This document shows positions 12,100 through 23,969 of a stretch of DNA of 64,000 bases, piece by piece. The first letter of the stretch is position 1, and each line of letters opens with the position of its first letter. The DNA comes from Brevipalpus yothersi (lineage: Eukaryota; Arthropoda; Arachnida; Trombidiformes; Tenuipalpidae): NCBI GenBank assembly GCA_003956705.1, contig QZCP01000228.1:1-64000 (forward strand). Reading direction: 5' to 3'. The notes below the pieces were generated by a model. That model saw nothing but the letters and a program-made list of their open reading frames with translations. It was not told the DNA's origin and made no database searches. The position numbers were made by a program, and so were the translations under genes.

Positions 12100-14192
12100 A
12101 AAATGATGAATTTCCCATCAGATTATTAGAAGGGAATAAATTCCTCAATTGCTTCAAGTATAGCTATCATGTTGGTCCTCAGAGCAGTACGGAGCTAAAA
12201 TTTACTCAAGAGAGGTTTCATCTAATTAAGTAATCAACTACTTTGCTTTGGAAACAAAAACTATCTCTCCTAGGGTAAATTTTTCCAAAAATTTACTCTG
12301 ATAATAATAATGAGAATTCATGAAGAAGAGAATATTACCTCTAATTAAAAATCACGAGAGCAAATGATTAGGATCTTTATCGTGCTCGAGAGAAAGTTTT
12401 TCGATAAAACCAAGAATGATCTGGAAGATCTACTCTCTTCTCCTGGAGAGAGATACACACTATTGGGAAATACATGTATAATAGAGTCATTAAAGATGAC
12501 AAGCCCTAGCTGATGGATTTCATCAGCTATTAATACATCAGAAGCGAGCCTAAAAAAATGAGCATTAAAGCGAAAGAAAAATAAGAGAAAGGACAACTCA
12601 AGGCTAATAAACTCCAATAGCGCATAGTGTTGTTGTAATGGCATCATCAAGTGGAATAAATTTTAAGTTGATTTTTTCATCGAGATGAAATTTTCCCCGA
12701 GAAACGAGAAGGGAATGAAAATGAGTTGAAAACTCTTGGCCTTGTTTCTGATTTGAAACAAAGATATTATCATGTGAGATATTATTTGCAAGTTTCTTGT
12801 CAAACATATGAGAGCTTTCCCCTCTCCTACTTATTTCAATTTAAATCCGACGTATTGTTTTAACTGCTAATCAAATATGTAATTAATTTAAATCTTTTCT
12901 ATGGTTCTACATGAAAAAAACTTCCGATACTGTACCAATCCAGAATCTGATATCTTTTAGTGGTAAGCAAGGCAAGATCGAAATAAAAACAATTTAATTC
13001 ATAGAGTTCTCATGCAATTCTATAATTTCAAAATCTGATGAACCATTTGATAGACTGCGTATGAATTTTTTTATAGTCAGAAACTATTTCCAGGGAAGAA
13101 TTTAAAGGAACTTTCCAGCATTTTCATCGAAAGAGTTGCGGAAAAGGCTAGTTGCCCTTCTCAATGTCAATTCTTGCTCTCATGAGTCAAGTTTGAAAAT
13201 GTCCAGAGAATCGAGAAGGGAAACAAGAAGTGGTTGGAAATGAACAAAATATCAGTATTCAAGGGATAAGCATCATGAGTTCACTAGCTCATTTTCCCAT
13301 CTCAACCAATCAAGCATCCAGTCTAGAATCTTCGATATTATATAATATCATCTTCATCTATTGTTCCATCATCCAATATCCAATGGACAAATCAGCATCA
13401 ATCTTCCATGATTGCAACACTAAACAGGTACAAAATAAATTCAAGAAAAAAGGAAGAGGGAAAGAGAGTGAAAGATAGTATCATCTGATGCCAATGTGCT
13501 GGGCAATAAAGAGTTAAGCGAAGATGCTGAATATCCAGTCAGAAGGAGTTTTGATAAGAAATTATCTTGATAAGTAGATATGAACAAAATTGAAGCATGA
13601 TGAAGAAGAGAAAAAAAATTCTTTGCCCCTTCCTCTTTTGCTTCCATTCAAGTGTTATCATGAGCAACCAAAGTTTTTTGGCTACACACAGAGTCTGGTG
13701 AAACAACTTATCAAAATTTCCGATGATAATAAGATAAAAGATTTTTCATTTTCTCGATCATCACCAGCCCAGTTTGTCCAGAATAAGCATCGTTACCATG
13801 ATAAAAGAGATGGAATTTTACCCTCCCTGAACCATTCATTTCTCAACCAATGAACTTGATCCATGGGATGCATCTTTGGTATCGAAATCTGGTTTCTTAT
13901 CAAGTTTGTTCATACTGATTGGAAAGAATACTTGATTTACTTTCTCCTCCTCATCCATCATCACATGACCGCAGGAGCTGTGTGTTGAGAGGGTATATAT
14001 CATGCCTGTGACTGAGGAGAGTTAATATCATTTGCCCACAGGGACGTGCGGACGAAACGAAGACTCGTGAAAAAAAGTAGAGTCTCAAGTCTTAAGCTGA
14101 CGATATTTTTTCTATTGAAAGTGTGCTTTGTTGATTGTTAGTTCCTTTTTAATAATACCAAAAAAAGTTTTCCTAATTATACACTCATCATC
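12100..14192. other. Intergenic DNA without recognisable genes
   Basis: AT-rich sequence with only short, unconserved open frames (for example 13230-13478 and 13590-13853) of biased composition. The right end contains a plausible core promoter for the following secreted-protein gene. No RNA gene was recognised. Confidence 0.5.
13994..14062 (+). promoter_or_regulatory. Putative arthropod core promoter (TATA, Inr, MTE-like)
   Basis: A TATA-like TATATAT at 13994-14000 is followed by TCATTT at 14028-14033, which fits the arthropod initiator TCAKTY with A+1 at 14030. GC-richer sequence at about +13 to +30 contains GGACGTG (14042) and CGGACGAAACGA (14049-14060), which resembles the MTE consensus at 9 of 12 positions but sits 2 bp further downstream than usual. 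It lies 160 bp upstream of the ATG at 14193. TATA spacing is slightly long (about 36 bp). Confidence 0.35.
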
Positions 14193-15298
14193 ATGACATC
14201 TTGTATCAAATGTACTTTAATCATCGTACTTCTCTGTGCTGTGGCTTATGTCCATTCACAAGGTGAAAATTATTACATATGCAATTGGATGAGAGGAAAA
14301 AGCTTTTCCTAACAGTTTTCTTTTCTTTTCGTTCTCGTTTTTCTTTTTCTCTCAATGGTTCTATAGAAGATGAAAAGTGTACCAAATTCCAGGGACGTGC
14401 CGATCGATATGTGAAAAAAATGTTATTCATCGGACGTGAGCCGAAAATTCCTCGAAATGAAACAGCGATCATCAGCTACTGCAAGTAAGTGTCAAATCGT
14501 GATAATACATACAGTATGTAGTGTCCACTATGTTTGATTCAACTTCCGTGTCCACTAATCACCAGCTGATCATTATCGCTCTGATGCTCATCATTATTCT
14601 TTCCTTGCTTAGACAAGTCCGCAAAGGATTCAACATGGTAAAAAGATATCAAACTTGCCTGAAACCTTTTCCATCACAAATTCTGGGATTAGTTTTGCGA
14701 GGAGCAAAAGAATCTCTTAAATACGTTTGTGATGACAAATCTCATCGTAAAGGTAAATGATGATCACTTGATAATTAATCTTCTTACCATTACTTCCCTT
14801 CTCTTTCTCCTATATTCTTACCATTTTTCTTCATATCGCTCAGATGTCATCAACTATCTGGGGTGCCTACGATCCAATAATCTAGGAAAAGCTTATACGA
14901 TGCTCGAGCGAGCTCTCAATGTGCTGGACTATATTGGCTACAATGTGACTGATGGACACCAATTATTACCGTATATATGTTGCTCTTATCATTTTATCTC
15001 GGACCGAGTGAAACGTTTCATGGAAAAAGAATGTCCTGCCAAGTCTGCCGGTGCTGAAAAATTTATTCACGGGGTTATCAACCTTGCAGCCAAAGATATT
15101 ATCGATCTGGGTTGTGCCAGGACACCATCACTACAGCACTGTGAGGAGAGGCAATCGGAAGTTATGCAACGAATCAAGGAAGCCCGATTCTCTAGCACTA
15201 GTAGTTCGCTCGAAGAGCGGTCATTCGTTAAGCCTGTGCTGGCAATTGCAGATCGTCTATCACCTCCAGAGGACATCTCTAAACGATTGAGAAGCTGA
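14193..15298 (+). CDS. Secreted cysteine-containing protein, uncharacterised arthropod family
   Basis: Four exons (14193-14262, 14367-14484, 14613-14752, 14844-15298) give 260 aa. The first exon encodes a signal peptide ending near VHSQG. The mature part has about ten scattered cysteines, including CLKPFPSQILGLVL, a CC pair (YICCSY) and C-containing helices, and looks all-helical. From memory, the layout (Cys-Leu-x-Pro-Phe-x-x-Gln, later CC followed by an aromatic-rich segment, later a lone Cys) resembles a widespread but uncharacterised family of secreted arthropod proteins; no function is known to me. There is one N-glycosylation motif (NVT). The stop codon (15296-15298) is followed immediately by AATAAA at 15299, so the 3' UTR may be very short or a distal site may be used (AATAAA also near 15608). 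Confidence 0.7.
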
Positions 15299-15885
15299 AA
15301 TAAAAAAAAAGAAAATGTTATCCCTTTCCCACCCACATCACAGCCCACTAACAATCATTGAGAATATTGGTTTTGATGAAGGAGCAAAGTTGCTTCCTCA
15401 TTGAAAATGTGATTCATGTATCCATGTATTAACCGAAATTCTTTTCTCCTAATTCCTCTCTCTTTCTTTCACACACTTGTCAAGACAAAGATGATTAAAT
15501 AGTTATTATTATCTGCATAGAAAATTGTCTCAATATGCTCCCCACAAATACTCTTATAATGAAAGAAAAGAGAACAATTCAATGTCAATTTCAAACCCAA
15601 TATTTTCAATAAAAACAATAGAATTGTACGCTTATACAATATTTACAACAAAATGTACAATAAAAGGCGTCTGATTAATAATTTTCTTCCAAAATTTTTT
15701 CTTCGTCACTATCACGTAGTGCACCACTTGATGGGCCGATATTCCTTCCAATTTGTTTATCACTTGGAATCGAGCATGTACAGTGTATCCTATTGATGGG
15801 ATGTAGAGATGATAAGATATACACTGTTTTATGATGCTCATATGAAGGAATATGGTCCATCAGTTAGTGCACTACAAAGTATTTG
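15299..15885. other. Convergent 3' flanks of the secreted-protein gene and slowpoke
   Basis: This stretch lies between two convergent coding ends. It contains AATAAA on the + strand at 15299 and near 15608. No coding exon is seen, and short minus-strand frames around 15632-15860 lack conserved motifs. Confidence 0.55.
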
Positions 15886-18800
15886 TCAAGAAAGAGGCTG
15901 ATTTGATGATGAATTAGGAAGCTTTCCGGGATGATCATTGCCAGCTCCTATGGCTGCTGCTGCTTCATTACTTCTTGCTTGACCTCCACGTTCAGCTTTA
16001 AAATATTCATGGCCAGGATCAAACTGCATGAGAACGAAGATCTATTCAAAAAAGAAGAGGAAGAGATCGTGATAAGGTTAGACATTAGAGTTGAGTGAAT
16101 CAAAATTGTTCCATCCGTATAACTTACCATATCTGATGGAATCAGAACAAATTCTATCGGAGGATTGGTGATCACATATCGTTTGGTGGAGGCCTCTGTA
16201 CCTCCACCAGAATCTCTGTAGCGATATACACCAATACAGAGCATTCCAAATTGCCGGAGGGCATTTAAAAACAAATCACCATACTTTCCACCGTCCTGTG
16301 GATGAGAATATCAAAAGCATGGATCAATGGAACTCATTTTAAGTACCAATAATAATGAAGTTCAAGTTTGATCACTTCATTCGGAAACTTACCCCATACT
16401 TGGCCAATGGTCCATCATAGAGAGATATTTGGCCAACTCGACACCGATCTCGATTACGAAGTGTTTCATCGGTTGAATAGCCACCTCGAAGTCCAGCTCC
16501 TTCGGCCAGAATGAGTTCCAATTCTGGTGTTGCTCCACCAGTAATTAAGGATCGAATTAGGGTGAGAGCATTGGCATTAAAGTATGTGGTGGACATAAGA
16601 GAGTCCAGTACTGAGACGGCGAAAGCTGTTCCACATGCAAATGGTTGGGTAATATACAACTCGGTATCAGGATCATCGTCATCATCTTGATCCAAAAACT
16701 GAACATTGGCATCATTGGTGAGCTCAGTTATCAGAGGAACATTTGATCCATACACTGAGCCACGTCTCTGGATAACCAATGGTGGAGCAGTGCTATTGGT
16801 AGATCCAAGACCAGTACCATTAGTACCGGTAATTACTCCGATAGTATCATCAAAAGTCATTGCTTTTATATTGAGACTCGCCAGAATGGCTTCCTTATCA
16901 GCCAAAGTGGGATCATCTGAAGACGGTATTTTAGCTGATAATATGACACACATATCACAAAGATTTATGTTGACAGCACGCAAATCGGCACGTGACAATG
17001 GAGATCCATTTAGAACACTAATTTTTGGAAGATTTTGGAGCATTTTCCATTCTCTTCGCAAATATTCTACATTACTAACGATCACGACATGTTTAAGCTC
17101 ATGATAATGAAAATTTGATGCTCTCAATGGCATCACTAGATTACGTAATCCTATGAGAGGTGAATCGGGATCAGCGAAAAGACACACAACCACATGACCA
17201 TTCAACACCGTCATGGCCGCCTGATTACGATCAAGTATACACTCTTCCACTGGACGAGCTGCACACCAATGGAACATTCCGGTGGAATCATACTTCATTT
17301 CCGTTTTATCGAAATCAAAATCTTTCGTATCAATGAAACCAGCACTAGGAACCGAGCCCAAATTAGATCCACCACCAGGTATATCTCCTCCGGGACGTGT
17401 GGCGGGCCTGAGAAATTGAGGAAAGAATTTAATTTTCAAATCTAATTGAAATATTCTGACAGATACTCACATAAGTTTCTTCACTTCGTATGCAAGATGA
17501 ACATCTTTGAAAGGCTGATTTGTGTTTGACACTTGATTGGCAACTGGAGTCTGTTGGGAATTCCGAGAATTTGTTCCTGGGCCATCCGGTGGAGATCCAA
17601 CATTTTTGCTATTCCGTGATCGACGAGAGGAAGCCGATGCGGGCAGTAGATGAGCTAGGATTGTGAAAAATTAAAGGTGAAATTTGTTGTGATCAATTCT
17701 CAGAATAGATAGTATCTTACTTGTTTCACTTGGCTCTGCACCAGATCGATCTGTGAAGGATGAAATAGAAAGAATTTTTAATCCTAGAGAAGATCAATAT
17801 ACACCAGTTATCCACCAAAAATGTAACAGTGATAACTTAAGATCTTATCGAGTTGAAGTTCAATTCGAGAAAAAACAGGAACTGAATAGAAACGAATAAT
17901 TTCAATATTCTGCACCAGAAGATTTACATTACCTCGATGCTTGGGTCGTTTAGGTATTTCAGGTGGTGTCTGGGTGGAATATTGGTTAGTCGCAGGATTT
18001 TTTATCACAGTTCCATCTGGATAATTGTCATGATTTATAGTGAGACCAATAGCTTCTATTATATCCATTAATTGGTAATAATGTCAGCACATGGGAACAA
18101 TTAGCACATTAGGAAAAGAAGATACAAGTAGTGGTTAGTATGTGAGTAAGCAGGTGGTATTAATTAAGCATCCATATATCAAAAATTCAAGAAGACCAAA
18201 CGCACACAAAGACGAAAGACGAAATTCAACAATGACAAGTACGTGGAAGGAATTTCTGGATTTCATTCCCGAAACATAGACAATCCACAAAGATCCCACA
18301 AAGTTCGAAAATGGGAACAGAATTGGAGCATGGAATCGAAAAAAATTTTCTTCCAAAATACAAATACAAATACATAAGGTGAGGTGATTCTAGCATTTCT
18401 AGCATTCAAATGGTAGCATGGAGGACAATATCAAGCAAATGGAGAAGAAAATCGAAATTTTCGAATGTACAAATGCTTAAAAGGACACATGGTCAGGATG
18501 GGTAACCTTACAAGCTAAATTCTTGGTGGATAATGAGTAAATCATCGAAAATCCAAGGAGGCAAAACGACATCAAACCATAAAGCACGTTAAAACATAGA
18601 CTCAATAATGAATTTCGAATAATCATTTCATACTTGATTTCCTATTGATGTTACTATTGACAATTTGGACAGCTCTAACCCCTTTCTTGAATGTTGCATG
18701 AGCTATTGTGAGTGTGAATTTTTTTTGGATTAGGATCATAATTGTGCACCAGTGGATGATGTTAAGTATTGATGTTATCCATGGCCCAGGGATTAATAAA

Positions 18801-21800
18801 AAGTCCCCAAGATCAATAGTTCGAAAATCGAATCGGTAATATATTTATCGGTTAGTTTGAGCCAAGGTATATTAGGCAAAAGGGTGATTCATGTGTGAGA
18901 GGAATAGAAAGTGAAAATGAGATGAATAAATCTGATCAGTTTCCGATAGACTTGATAAGAGTATCGAAAAATTAACAGATTATTGTAGTTAATTAGATGC
19001 GGGTTGTGGTGAAGGATAAAATTTTGATTGGGATTTTAAGGAACTCATTTGGATAATAAGTGTTTTCACAATTCGAAATAGAACTTTTCCACCATAGTGG
19101 TATAAAAATGTCAGAAATGATCGATTGATTGAAGAAGAATCAACTATAATCCATAATGTTCTCTTAATTAATTGGGAAGTCCATTTTTTATTACTCACGG
19201 TTCCGACATTTGCATCTTTTGATAGTTTTTTCATCCTTCACGTCTTCATGACAAACTTTGCAGTACCATAGAGCCCTGTAAAGAGAAACAAATAGATAAA
19301 TTCCCATGAAAGAATTAATTTTATAACTAATAGCCGATGAAACTACAGATCAATTCCTTCTAAATTAATTATTACTCACCTTTTCACTTCATCAGCACTC
19401 TGAGCTATGAAAAATCCTTGAGTTGTACTCTGTATTCTATGGTTTCCTTTGGGATTGATTACAATGCTAGCTCCACCGTCTACTCAAAATGAAAAATAGC
19501 ATAGAATAGAGTGGCAGAAGACGCACAAGGGAAGGGAATAAATTTCGAGCTCAAAATTAGAATTCTTAAGATTCTATTCACCTTCTCCACCAACTTCTAT
19601 GGCAAGAAGAAGAAGTTTGAGCTTGAGAAAACACAATTCTGATGCTTGAGCAAAAGTCATCCCGATGAAAGAGAGACTCAAATTTTCAGTATACATTTCC
19701 ATTCCACTACCACATTGATAATAATTTTGCCATGATGGCATATCTGGTGACTATAAGATCGTGAAAAAGAAGAATATTTAGACTATAAGAACATAGAAAT
19801 TTCAACGTCTCCAAATCTTACCGTCTTGTATGATCTCATAGCAAAAAGATTGGCCATCATTGTACTAAAACCTGGAGCTAGGCACGATTGTGCTATGAAA
19901 CCTGGTGAAAAATCAAATGATCATATATTTTCAGCTAATGATTCGAATTCGAAAGGTAAATGATCAAATGGGTGTAAAAATGTTCACTTACCTAGTTTCA
20001 ATTCACTGACACAAATAACATCATCACCTCTTCTCCAATTCCAGGATGGAATGTTCAGAAGGTAAGCTTTATTATGATATTGCATCAATTGGATAATAAC
20101 CTGTGAATCGAATTGGATTCAGAACTTTTTCCAGTTAGGTTCTGATTCAGTTGGAAGATAATATTCATTCCATACTAACCCTTATATCGTCGCTGTAATT
20201 TTTTATTGATATAACTCTCATTATATTTGCTGCGTCCTCCGCATCGGGATCTTGACAATATTTGTTAGCTAGAACCAAACATGCTTCTGCATCATGAACC
20301 TAGAGAGTGGAAAACATCAAAGTCGAACATTATACTCGCAATATCGAATATTCCTATGGTTTCAATGCATAACTTTCCAATATAAAGCAATTTTTTCCCT
20401 ACCTTAACTCGCTGGAGATCGATTGGGTTCATTACAGAGCCTTGAAAAAATTCTACCGTCGTGAAATGTCTCTTAATGAGACCTGAATGAAACAAAAAAT
20501 TGGGATTAACCTTAATGGAATGGAATATAAGTTTTGATTGATGTATTTACCTTCTAATTCCAAGTCAGGAGGTTTTCGGTGCAGAAATACTACTTCTACG
20601 TCAACATCTTCACGATCTTCATGGAGAAAATCTTTCAAAAAATGACTAACACTCTCATAGGTTATATGGCCACAAACAACGATATGCCTGAAACAAGAAT
20701 CAAAGTTCATTAGTGATGAATCTTTTCGATCGATTTTCCTCGAGAACACTCGTTGCACATTTTTTGGAGAGACATTTGAATGCAAGAATTATCATACCTT
20801 TTACGCTCCGACTTAAAGGTTCCACCATATTTTGATCTCGAGCCAATTAAATCAATAATTTCAGGAATACAAGATGCAAATACAGCCTATTCAGAAAAGA
20901 TATAATCGAAGATTCGTATAAAAAAATTGACCAGAAGGAATTTCATACGAATTTGGATTCAAAAATCCCAGAAATGAGATTCTGTTGGAGTAAAAACCAA
21001 CTTACCAAGCCAACTAATATCACCAATATTATAAAAGCACGTCCTAGAACAGTTTGGCAGTGAATATCTCCATATCCTACCTAAAAATGTAGAAGAAGGA
21101 TCGAGTTAGTTTAAATGTTTTTTACAAAATCTCAGTCAATCAGAGCGATATTCCATGAAAGTGATGGGAAGTAACTGAGCTAAAATACTCAGATGCGATA
21201 GCTTACCGTTGAAATAGTTACAATCAGAAAGTATACACATTCCCAATAAGAAAGACTTTGTTTAGGCTGAAAATCAAATAAATCACCAGAATTCTCCAGC
21301 TATATTTGAGTAAAGGAAGGAGTAGTTGATTAGAAAAGGGTCTCAGTGTTTCTGAGAGTCATATTCTAATGGAATGAATGTCATGTATTCATACCAAGTG
21401 GATTATTCCAGCAGCAGTTAACCACACAGAGATCACTATTGATATTAACTGAGACAATCGAATAGAAGATGATGTTTTCAGGACATTTAAATATTGTAGA
21501 ATATCAGGGATGGACATGAGTCGAAGTGCTCGGAGAAATCTCAGACCTACCGAAGAGGAATAAGATTAACAATGATGGAAATTATCTAGGCTTTTTAATG
21601 CTTACCAATCCATGTTCGATCTAAATATATAGACACAAATGACGGAGGAATTGTGAAGTAATCAACAAATGAATAAAGCTCAAGCATAAACCACAATTTA
21701 TCAGAAGCAGCAACAAACTGTAGGAAGAACCAAATTTGAGAGAAAATTAGCAACCGGAAGCGAGAATTCTGGTCGTAGGTGTAAATTTCAAGAGATAAAT

Positions 21801-23540
21801 AGAAAAGAGGAGAATAATTTGAATCAAACGGAAATAGGTCAAGAACTCACTCTTATAAAGAAATAAACCATGAAAAATACATTAAATGCCAAGTCAATTT
21901 GTTGTGTATGATTTTCGCTCCAACTTTGACATTTTTCAACAGAGTCCCTGGAAAAATTATACAAAGATTCATTAAGTGATTTGACGTTCTTCAAATTTTG
22001 GAAAGGTTCTGGTGAGACATCGTCATCTGATTTGATGATGAGAAAGATGTGTGATTAAAATATAATAATGACAAAAATAGCCAGTCTCACACTCTCAACT
22101 TTTTTGGGACTGAACATAGGGCGAAGGAGACTGAGATTCAAATGATTTTAAATGATAGTCTTTGTGATTAGCTAATCAGTAGAGGAACAAAAGTGTAGTT
22201 AGCCAAAGTGATATAAAATCAATCATGAAAAAACTCTCAAAAATTTGAAATTCACTTAATTAGCTGAAAAAAACAAAATCAAGATGTCTCTGGAACTGTA
22301 TCAAGTTTAGAGGGGGAGAAGACTTACCCAATACCGTTGCCAGGACCAGTTCTATAAAAAAAGTACCGGTTAAAAATTATCATTTCATGATATACACTAA
22401 AAATTCTAAGCGTAATGTTCGATGGAAGATAGGCCAATGGCAAAATCTTACCTTGATGCATCAATGAAATAGATTATGAGGGAAGCTATTGAGAGTAGGA
22501 AAACCAAGAAAACCTATGGAATAAGGAAGAGAATCATGTTAGATTGGAGGAAGATGGTAGACAGAATTTTCATGCCAAAAAGTTCTATGGCAGAGCATTG
22601 CCTTTTTAAAGAAATCTCTCTGATATAAAACAAGATGGAATGAACAAACAAAAACTCACCAAGATGCGTCCAGTTGCTGATTGACCGGATATTAATTCAC
22701 CAGCCCAATCTTTCGCTTCCGTTATCCAGCTTAATTCTGAGAATAAAAAGAAAAAGGTTTAATTAAGGATGTGTGTGCGGCTTTTCGAATCAGAAGATGG
22801 ATGAAAAAACCAATAGACAATCATTTTCATGTCAATGTGACTATATTTTTTCGCGCTAACGATTTAGCATCGAACATCCTGTGTAAAAATAAATCAGAAT
22901 CCGAACTCTGTGAATATTATACCATAGTTCGATTCAATTGACATAGTTTGCGGAATGCTGACTGTGGATGGAATCTGTTGCATCTTCTCGGATCTCAAGA
23001 GTCTGATCAAGCTATAGATAGCATTCTGAAGCTTCTCTTTTCGATATAAAATCTGGATTTGAACTGATATCTAAATAGTGAAAAATATTTCTAATCTCAC
23101 CTGTTTGTTGTGGCAGTTGTTCGCTAAGGCGTTGTCTTTCTGGACTTTTTGGAGAGGCTGCAAGAGATGAATTGCAAATATGTATAATCCGAAATGTTGA
23201 TCGTATGGTAAAAGGTTGATGGTGAACACATACGTAGATCATTTTTGAACTAACCTTTTTGATTTTGCAATTGATTTGTTTGTGCTTGCGATGTTGGTAT
23301 TGAAGAAGGGGTAGTCGAGCCAGAGCAAAGGAAGGAAAAAGCTCGAAATATGAGTATAATGAATAATCCAGCGAGAAAAGTGAATATACTGGACAACAGA
23401 AAACACCACCATTTTCGTTCCTTTAAACATTCAGCATTTGGATCGGTTGCATTGGTAATGGTATTTCTCAATTCATACATGGTCACAATGTAACGGAATC
23501 TAGGCAAGATTCCATTCGAAGGAAGGGAAGAAGAAGACAA
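15886..23540 (-). CDS. slo: Slowpoke BK channel (large-conductance Ca2+-activated K+ channel alpha subunit)
   Basis: 25 coding exons, 5' to 3': 23540-23255, 23157-23101, 22736-22660, 22513-22452, 22351-22328, 21947-21851, 21717-21606, 21546-21395, 21299-21207, 21080-21006, 20886-20798, 20687-20551, 20482-20403, 20299-20180, 20100-19992, 19901-19822, 19750-19582, 19479-19380, 19275-19199, 18016-17933, 17750-17721, 17654-17471, 17407-16393, 16295-16128, 16023-15886. Together they encode 1204 aa. Visible parts are S0 (RKWWCFLLSS), S1-S4 with the sensor RFLRALRLM, the filter TVGYGD at the exon 9/10 junction (residues 320-325), RCK1, a heme-type Cys-rich segment (CKVCHEDVKDE), RCK2, and the calcium bowl LDQDDDDDPDTELY near residue 1005. 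The channel opens with voltage and calcium and repolarises neurons and muscle. The upstream boundary of exon 1 is the least certain. Several exons are frame-neutral cassettes. Confidence 0.96.
17721..18016 (-). other. slo: Two adjacent frame-neutral slo cassette exons in the RCK1-RCK2 linker
   Basis: Exon 20 (18016-17933, 84 nt) and exon 21 (17750-17721, 30 nt) both begin and end in phase 1. Either or both can be skipped without breaking the frame. They encode polar linker sequence after the conserved Cys-rich segment, which in other animals is a major alternative-splicing site of Slo. The 1.2-kb intron upstream (18017-19198) is the longest in the gene and could hide more alternative exons; none is clear. 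Confidence 0.6.
22328..22351 (-). other. slo: 24-nt slo microexon between S1 and S2
   Basis: This 24-nt exon has good splice sites (AG before, GTAAG after) and is phase 2 at both ends. It inserts eight small residues (TGPGNGIG) into the extracellular S1-S2 loop. Skipping it joins the flanking exons in frame. Confidence 0.6.
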
Positions 23541-23969
23541 TGAAATAGAATTTGATCAATTATCAAGATTTTATCCTGATAGAACCTAATTTCGTTTTTT
23601 CTTTTCATATACATATATATATATCATCTACTTCGATCCTATGGAATCAGGGGAAGATGGCGACTCCAACAGAATAACTGTAAATCTTCGCTGGTGAACT
23701 ACATACACACGCATACAGATTCGAAAAAAAGATTCGAAAGCATATTCGAAGGAGAAGAGATATTCGTGTGAGAAGTTCAGTATAACTTAAGTAAGCGAAG
23801 TTCGAGGGAGTAAGTATCAAGTATTGGTATCGATATCTGTATAACGGCAAATTTTTCATATCATAACAACACACTTTTCACGTGGTTTGTACAACTGATG
23901 AAACTTTTGGAATGTGATTTATAATTAATTGATTGTTATTGGTTGAATATTACTGTTTTACTTTTCATA
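23541..23969. promoter_or_regulatory. Bidirectional promoter region between slo and RCC1L
   Basis: There are 429 bp between the start codons of two divergent genes. The stretch is AT-rich with a TA dinucleotide run near 23610-23625. No TATA/Inr arrangement is convincing. The slo 5' UTR may include further exons here. Confidence 0.4.

Noticed and set aside
18135..18356. 73-codon minus-strand frame within the longest slo intron as an alternative slo exon
   Set aside because: No matching splice sites in phase and no similarity to Slo linker sequences.
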